From Endomicrobiales bacterium (GTDB lineage Bacteria > Elusimicrobiota > Endomicrobiia > Endomicrobiales > JALOBY01): a stretch of DNA of 27,207 nucleotides. A program made the position numbers and the translations under genes. Shown here piece after piece: positions 23,888-27,207 of the stretch (its first letter is position 1; each line of letters begins with the position of its first letter). The stretch spans positions 1-27,207 of the forward strand of contig JALOBY010000019.1 of the NCBI GenBank assembly GCA_023228045.1, written 5' to 3'. The notes beneath the pieces are model-generated. The model made no database searches, was not told the origin of the DNA, and saw only the letters and a list, made by a program, of their open reading frames with translations.

Positions 23888-24539
23888 TGAAATTTACCGT
23901 ACCATCAACATTGCCGTTAAAAATTATCTGTTTTTTTTCAAGTTTAATGGTTGCGGTGTCGGATAGTATCTCTGCACGGTTAGCTAAGCCATCATCAAAT
24001 ACAACAAGAGGCCTTGGCACTCCGCTAAGCACAATTTGCTTTTCTTTTTGTAAAAATAAAGCACTGTTTGCCTTTGCTAAACCTGAAGAGGTTATTACTT
24101 CAACATCACCAAATGCCACTATACTTTCTGAGCTTTTGTTTAACATTATGTTATTAGCGAAAAGCGTTGCATTTGTAAGAGAATCTGATGAACTATAAAC
24201 TACCTCTGAGCGATTGCCCAAAAGCTCGCCACTTTCAGTTGTCATATTATATTTGGCGCTTTGCGAACGAGCATTGAGTTTTTCACCTATTTCAGTGGTT
24301 GTTTTTATTTCAACATTGCCATAAGCACTTAACAAATTACTTTCTTTATCTTGAATTAACTGATCTGCAACTAAAGTGCTGCTGCCTCTTCTAACAGATG
24401 CCCCACCATCAAATTTTATTTTTTTACCGCCAGATATTATCTCCATCTTTTGGCCTTTAATAAATGTTTTTGGCTTTGTGGCGCAAAATGACGGAGTTAA
24501 ATATAAAACAACCAACGCTACGCTTAAGAATTTTATCAT
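23853..24539 (-). CDS. lptA: LptA/OstA-like LPS transport periplasmic protein
   Basis: 228 residues. A signal peptide is visible (hydrophobic 3-16, probable cleavage after 'SFCA'). The rest is beta-strand-rich repeats typical of the OstA/LptA jellyroll ('GQKMEIISGGKKIKFDGGASVRRG', 'ADQLIQDKESNLLSAYGNVEI', 'ANSALFLQKEKQIVLSG'). LptA bridges the periplasm between LptC and the outer-membrane LptD. It overlaps the LptC-like gene by 4 nt (ATGA) and lptB by up to 35 nt. Confidence 0.88.
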   Translation of the reverse strand: MIKFLSVALVVLYLTPSFCATKPKTFIKGQKMEIISGGKKIKFDGGASVRRGSSTLVADQLIQDKESNLLSAYGNVEIKTTTEIGEKLNARSQSAKYNMTTESGELLGNRSEVVYSSSDSLTNATLFANNIMLNKSSESIVAFGDVEVITSSGLAKANSALFLQKEKQIVLSGVPRPLVVFDDGLANRAEILSDTATIKLEKKQIIFNGNVDGTVNFNDKNNENFKKR

Positions 24540-25072
24540 TCTATTGCCAATTCTTGATTTTTTATAATAATACTTTCAAGGTCCGGTGTTGCCTCGAACC
24601 CCCTGCCGACGATTTTTTGCCCTTGACGTACCAAAACAATTTTACTTTCTGTAAATATCTTTTTTTCGGCCGAATTGTACGATAACGACTCAGTTTTTAA
24701 ACTTTCACCTTTTGAATTTTCAAGCAGGCACTTACCCCAACAGGTCATATCATAAGTAACACTGTTAACCTCGCCCTCATTTGCAACAAGTTTTGAAGTT
24801 GCATTCGATTCTGAATAAAAATGAACTATCGGTTTATGAAGTAAAATTTTATTTTCTTTATCTAATACCTGAGCAGAGTCGGCCTCAAGAGTCCAATTTG
24901 TTTTGCCGTTTTTTGCATCGGTTACACTAAACTTTTCAATGACCTGTTCGGCCGCAAAACTCTCGCCTCCCTTTTGCTCAACTTCTTTTGCGCAGGAAAC
25001 AAAAAATAAAAGCCCAAAAAACAGCAGGGATAGCGGGAAGTAAGCAAAAGTGATTATTTTTTTGTTTTCCAT
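24536..25072 (-). CDS. lptC: LptC-like lipoprotein of LPS export
   Basis: 178 residues from ATG 25072. A hydrophobic N-terminus ends in 'LLFFVSCAKE', which looks like a lipobox (Val-Ser-Cys), so the protein may be lipid-anchored rather than held by a helix as in E. coli. The body has OstA-like beta strands ('WTLEADSAQVLDKENKILLHKPIVHFY', 'LVANEGEVN', 'GRGFEATPDL'), as in LptC. An in-frame ATG at 25093 would add seven residues; the shorter form gives a cleaner signal sequence. It overlaps the 3' end of lpxL by 19 nt. LptC hands LPS from the LptBFG complex to LptA. Confidence 0.82.
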   Translation of the reverse strand: MENKKIITFAYFPLSLLFFGLLFFVSCAKEVEQKGGESFAAEQVIEKFSVTDAKNGKTNWTLEADSAQVLDKENKILLHKPIVHFYSESNATSKLVANEGEVNSVTYDMTCWGKCLLENSKGESLKTESLSYNSAEKKIFTESKIVLVRQGQKIVGRGFEATPDLESIIIKNQELAIE

Positions 25073-25938
25073 CGTTCGTGCATCCATACCCACTGCTCTG
25101 GCAAACGCGCAATATGGCTTTCAATAAGTTGTGTTATATGAGCTGTGTTATTTAAAACATCTGCGTCAAAATTGCCGGTGCGTTTTAATTCTATTGGTTC
25201 TAATATTACCTTGTGCCTATCATCGCTTAACCTTTCATCTATAGCGAGTAAAACAGAGGCATTTGTTTTTATGGCAAGCGTGGCAAGACCGGAGGGCGTA
25301 TAAGCTAACTTATTAAAAAAATTCACAAAAACACCTGGCACTGCCGTGTCTTGATCTATAAGCATTGCTATTGACTCATTATTTCTTAATGCCCTCAACA
25401 TTTGCCTTGCGGCGTTATCGGCAGAGCGCAAAATTACATTTTCACCTTTTGACTGCCTAAAACCAATAAGCATTGAGTTTAACTGCGGGATGTAAATTTT
25501 TTTCGCTATTACATTTATTGGCATGCCGCTAAGCGCAAGAGCTGCACCCATAATTTCCCAGTTGCCACAATGAGCGCTTGCAAGCAACACACCATTGCCG
25601 CAAGAAAGAGCTTTTTTAAAAGCATCAAGGTTTTCAATAGTTACCAAAGAATTTATTCTTTCCTTAGTGAGCTTTGGGAATGAAAACAACTCAAATAAAT
25701 TTTTACCCTGGTTTTCAAAGACCAATTTGGCTATTTTGCGTATTTCTTTTTTACTTTTATCTCTAAATGACTGTTCTAAATTTTCTATTGTTATTTTGCG
25801 CGCCTTAACTGCAAAATAAAACACAACATTGCCAATTAAAGCACCAATTTGAACAGAGAGTTTGTACGGTAACACAAGTACCGCTTTGGAAAACAATAAA
25901 GCTGCAATATAATAAAGTTTTCTAAGTATTGCTTTCAT
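25054..25938 (-). CDS. lpxL: lipid A biosynthesis acyltransferase (LpxL/HtrB family)
   Basis: 294 residues. An N-terminal hydrophobic helix is followed by the catalytic His123-x4-Glu128 ('SAHCGNWE'), 'IDQDTAVPGVFVNFFNKLAYTPSG' and the closing 'PEQWVWMHERWKTK', all hallmarks of the late acyltransferases that add secondary acyl chains to Kdo2-lipid A. ATG 25938 overlaps the kdsC stop (TGATG). Whether it acts as LpxL or LpxM cannot be told. Confidence 0.92.
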   Translation of the reverse strand: MKAILRKLYYIAALLFSKAVLVLPYKLSVQIGALIGNVVFYFAVKARKITIENLEQSFRDKSKKEIRKIAKLVFENQGKNLFELFSFPKLTKERINSLVTIENLDAFKKALSCGNGVLLASAHCGNWEIMGAALALSGMPINVIAKKIYIPQLNSMLIGFRQSKGENVILRSADNAARQMLRALRNNESIAMLIDQDTAVPGVFVNFFNKLAYTPSGLATLAIKTNASVLLAIDERLSDDRHKVILEPIELKRTGNFDADVLNNTAHITQLIESHIARLPEQWVWMHERWKTKK

Positions 25939-26630
25939 CAAAGATATTTGGCATTCGCTTTATGCCACAAACCCTTTGCCCTAAGCACAATGTCTACAAT
26001 CTCTCTTAAAACACCCTTTCCACCAGCTTTTTTAGTTACAATGTCAGAGTATTTTTTAACCTCGGAAAAAGCATCGGCTGGGGCAACCGCAATGCCTGCA
26101 AACCTGAGGGCAGGTAAATCAACTATATCATCACCGATATAAAGAACATTTTTTGGTAAAATTTTTAGTTTTGAGCATATTTCAATTAAAGCTTCTTTTT
26201 TGCTCATGCACTCTTGGTAAAGAAAATCTATGCCTATTTCTTTTGCCCTAAGCGCTACCTGTTTTGATTTTCTTCCTGTTATCCATGCAAATTTTATACC
26301 GGAATCTGCCTTTTTTGCAGCGCTAAAGGCATATCTGTCACGTACATCCCAAATTTTTATTTCTTCACCCGAGTGTAAAATTATGATCTCACCGGCAGTT
26401 AAAACACCGTCAATATCACTGGCTATAAGCTTTATCCCTTTGGCAAGTTGTTTAACCCGGATTTTGCAATAGGATTTGGAATTCGCCCGAAGATATGGGA
26501 CATTTTTTTCCGCAAAACCCTTGCTAATGGAATTACCATTCGCTGCAACTTTTGCGTCAAAAATGCCTCCATCTCTTTCGTCTCGGTTCTCAAACCTATT
26601 ACAAAATCCGGGTTTAATGTTTTTAATCAT
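25938..26630 (-). CDS. kdsC: KDO 8-phosphate phosphatase with repeat-encoded N-terminal insertion
   Basis: 230 residues. Residues about 61-230 are a normal KdsC (HAD type C0): 'IASDIDGVLTAGE' with Asp72/Asp74, 'WITGRKSKQV', 'KKEAL' and 'LYIGDDIVDLPAL'. It removes phosphate from Kdo-8-P. Residues about 5-60 are encoded by repeat copy 3 and are foreign to the family. Without the net 162-bp insertion the protein would be 176 residues, normal for KdsC, and would begin 'MIKNIKQLAKGIKLIASDIDG'. No ATG, GTG or TTG codon lies in frame between the first codon and Asp72, so a working product must be translated through the repeat. ATG 26630 overlaps the upstream stop (TAATG). Confidence 0.9.
   Translation of the reverse strand: MIKNIKPGFCNRFENRDERDGGIFDAKVAANGNSISKGFAEKNVPYLRANSKSYCKIRVKQLAKGIKLIASDIDGVLTAGEIIILHSGEEIKIWDVRDRYAFSAAKKADSGIKFAWITGRKSKQVALRAKEIGIDFLYQECMSKKEALIEICSKLKILPKNVLYIGDDIVDLPALRFAGIAVAPADAFSEVKKYSDIVTKKAGGKGVLREIVDIVLRAKGLWHKANAKYL
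26451..26617. repeat. 157-bp inverted-repeat mobile-like element inside kdsC (copy 3)
   Basis: Core 26456-26612, ends CCCGGATTTTGCAATAGG and (reverse complement) CCCGGATTTTGTAATAGG: 18-bp inverted repeats with one mismatch. TTTAA flanks both sides in direct orientation (26451-26455 and 26613-26617). Core plus one TTTAA is 162 bp, a multiple of three, so kdsC stays in frame. The inner hairpin is kept with one mismatch (26523-26530 with 26536-26543). Both strands are open across the element, as in copy 2. Confidence 0.93.
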
Positions 26631-26881
26631 TATTTATTTTCTTCTTGAGGGAGTTTGTTTAGCCATGGAGTTATATCTTTTGGAATTTGGCGCATATATG
26701 GTTTGAGCACAACATTTAACGTGAAAAATGCAATAAGTAAAACGGAGTAAATTATAACAAGCGCACTTATATGCCACTTCCAAGTTGGCTTCCAAAGCTT
26801 AACCTGAATTAGAGGAGCTGAGCATTTTTTGCAATTCTTTAAGCCGTCTTTATTTTCACTTTGACATTTTTGGCACCTCAT
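26630..26881 (-). CDS. small zinc-ribbon membrane protein
   Basis: 83 residues. An N-terminal zinc ribbon with two Cys-x2-Cys knuckles ('CQKC' at 3-6 and 'CKKC' at 17-20) is followed by one transmembrane helix (about residues 38-60) and a short charged tail. No function is known to me. It is locked between kdsA and kdsC by ATGA and TAATG overlaps, so it is co-translated with Kdo synthesis enzymes; a regulatory or scaffolding role at the membrane is possible but unproved. Confidence 0.7.
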   Translation of the reverse strand: MRCQKCQSENKDGLKNCKKCSAPLIQVKLWKPTWKWHISALVIIYSVLLIAFFTLNVVLKPYMRQIPKDITPWLNKLPQEENK

Positions 26882-27207
26882 TTATTGCCTCCAAAAAACG
26901 GTTTTACAACCTCATCAATACAATTAAGTTGTTCTATTAATACCCCAAGCTCACTTAAAGAAAGCGAGTTTGGACCATCAGAAAGAGCTTTTGAAGGGTG
27001 TGGATGAACTTCAACAAAAACACCAGCTATACCAACTGCACTGGCCGCGCGGGCAAGAGGTAAAATATATTCTTTGTTGCCTCCACTTGACTTACCGTTT
27101 GCCCCCGGCATTTGTACTGAATGCGTAGCGTCAAATATTACGGGGTAAGTTGTTTTTTTCATTTCATGAAGTGAGCGCATATCGGCAACAAGGTTCCCGT
27201 ATCCAAA
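26878..27207 (-). CDS. kdsA: KDO 8-phosphate synthase, C-terminal part (cut by window edge)
   Basis: 109 residues, open at the window edge. 'VIFDATHSVQMPG' and 'GVAGVFVEVHPHPSKALSDGPNSL'-like text ('GIAGVFVEVHPHP', 'ALSDGPNSLSL') are KdsA signatures of the DAHP-synthase-like barrel. It condenses arabinose-5-phosphate with PEP to Kdo-8-P, the step before KdsC. The reading frame continues past the first visible ATG to 27207 ('FGYGNLVAD'), so the start lies outside the window. Confidence 0.95.
   Translation of the reverse strand, partial: FGYGNLVADMRSLHEMKKTTYPVIFDATHSVQMPGANGKSSGGNKEYILPLARAASAVGIAGVFVEVHPHPSKALSDGPNSLSLSELGVLIEQLNCIDEVVKPFFGGNK

Noticed and set aside
26440..26452. A kdsC start codon downstream of the repeat that would leave the element untranslated
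   Set aside because: Codons between the repeat and Asp72 (CAA CTT GCC AAA GGG ATA AAG CTT ATA GCC AGT) include no ATG, GTG or TTG.
26451..26617. Naming the repeat a Rickettsia palindromic element
   Set aside because: The behaviour is similar but I cannot show sequence relatedness, and the gene content is not rickettsial.

Overview
All genes in this window lie on the minus strand, so transcription runs from high to low coordinates. The DNA is AT-rich. Most neighbouring genes are packed with 1-4 nt stop/start overlaps (ATGA, TGATG, TAATG). A Kdo / lipid A / LPS-export operon indicates an outer membrane with LPS. HPr kinase with a regulatory Ser46 on HPr adds a complete PTS regulatory set. I infer an LPS-bearing, fermentative bacterium of a little-studied lineage (an Elusimicrobiota/Omnitrophota-like group is my guess, at low confidence). 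Nothing in the sequence fixes the taxonomy.

Layout in transcription order: (1) 27207-23153, LPS operon: kdsA (partial) - zinc-ribbon membrane protein - kdsC - lpxL - lptC-like - lptA - lptB. (2) 22815-23152, a gap holding a 157-bp inverted-repeat element where many Gram-negatives carry rpoN. (3) 22814-18923, regulatory cluster: hpf (long form) - ptsN - hprK - rapZ - yvcK. (4) 18877-12437, mannose-family PTS operon: EIIA - EIIB - GH57 glucanotransferase/amylase - EIIC - EIID - HPr - ptsI. (5) 12354-8666, lepA - lepB - hemW. (6) 8666-65, surface-glycan cluster: DPM1-like glycosyltransferase - DUF2304 - B12-binding radical SAM - family 2 glycosyltransferase - methyltransferase A - Alg14-like/Alg13-like split glycosyltransferase - gene remnants - methyltransferase B - Alg13 remnant - flippase-like membrane protein - family 4-like glycosyltransferase.

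Two things stand out. First, there is a small mobile-looking repeat family: 18-bp terminal inverted repeats beginning CCCG, flanked on both sides by TTTAA, and an inner hairpin. Three copies are present. One is inserted in frame into the 5' end of kdsC and encodes about 55 extra residues with no usable start codon after it, as in the protein-coding palindromic elements known from Rickettsia. A second full copy before hpf keeps the same open frame. A short derivative between ptsI and lepA overlaps the ptsI stop codon. Second, the glycan cluster records a tandem duplication of [glycosyltransferase - methyltransferase - Alg14 - Alg13 - flippase] followed by decay. Remnants of every lost gene except Alg14 are readable, and a 13-bp direct repeat marks the likely endpoints of one deletion.
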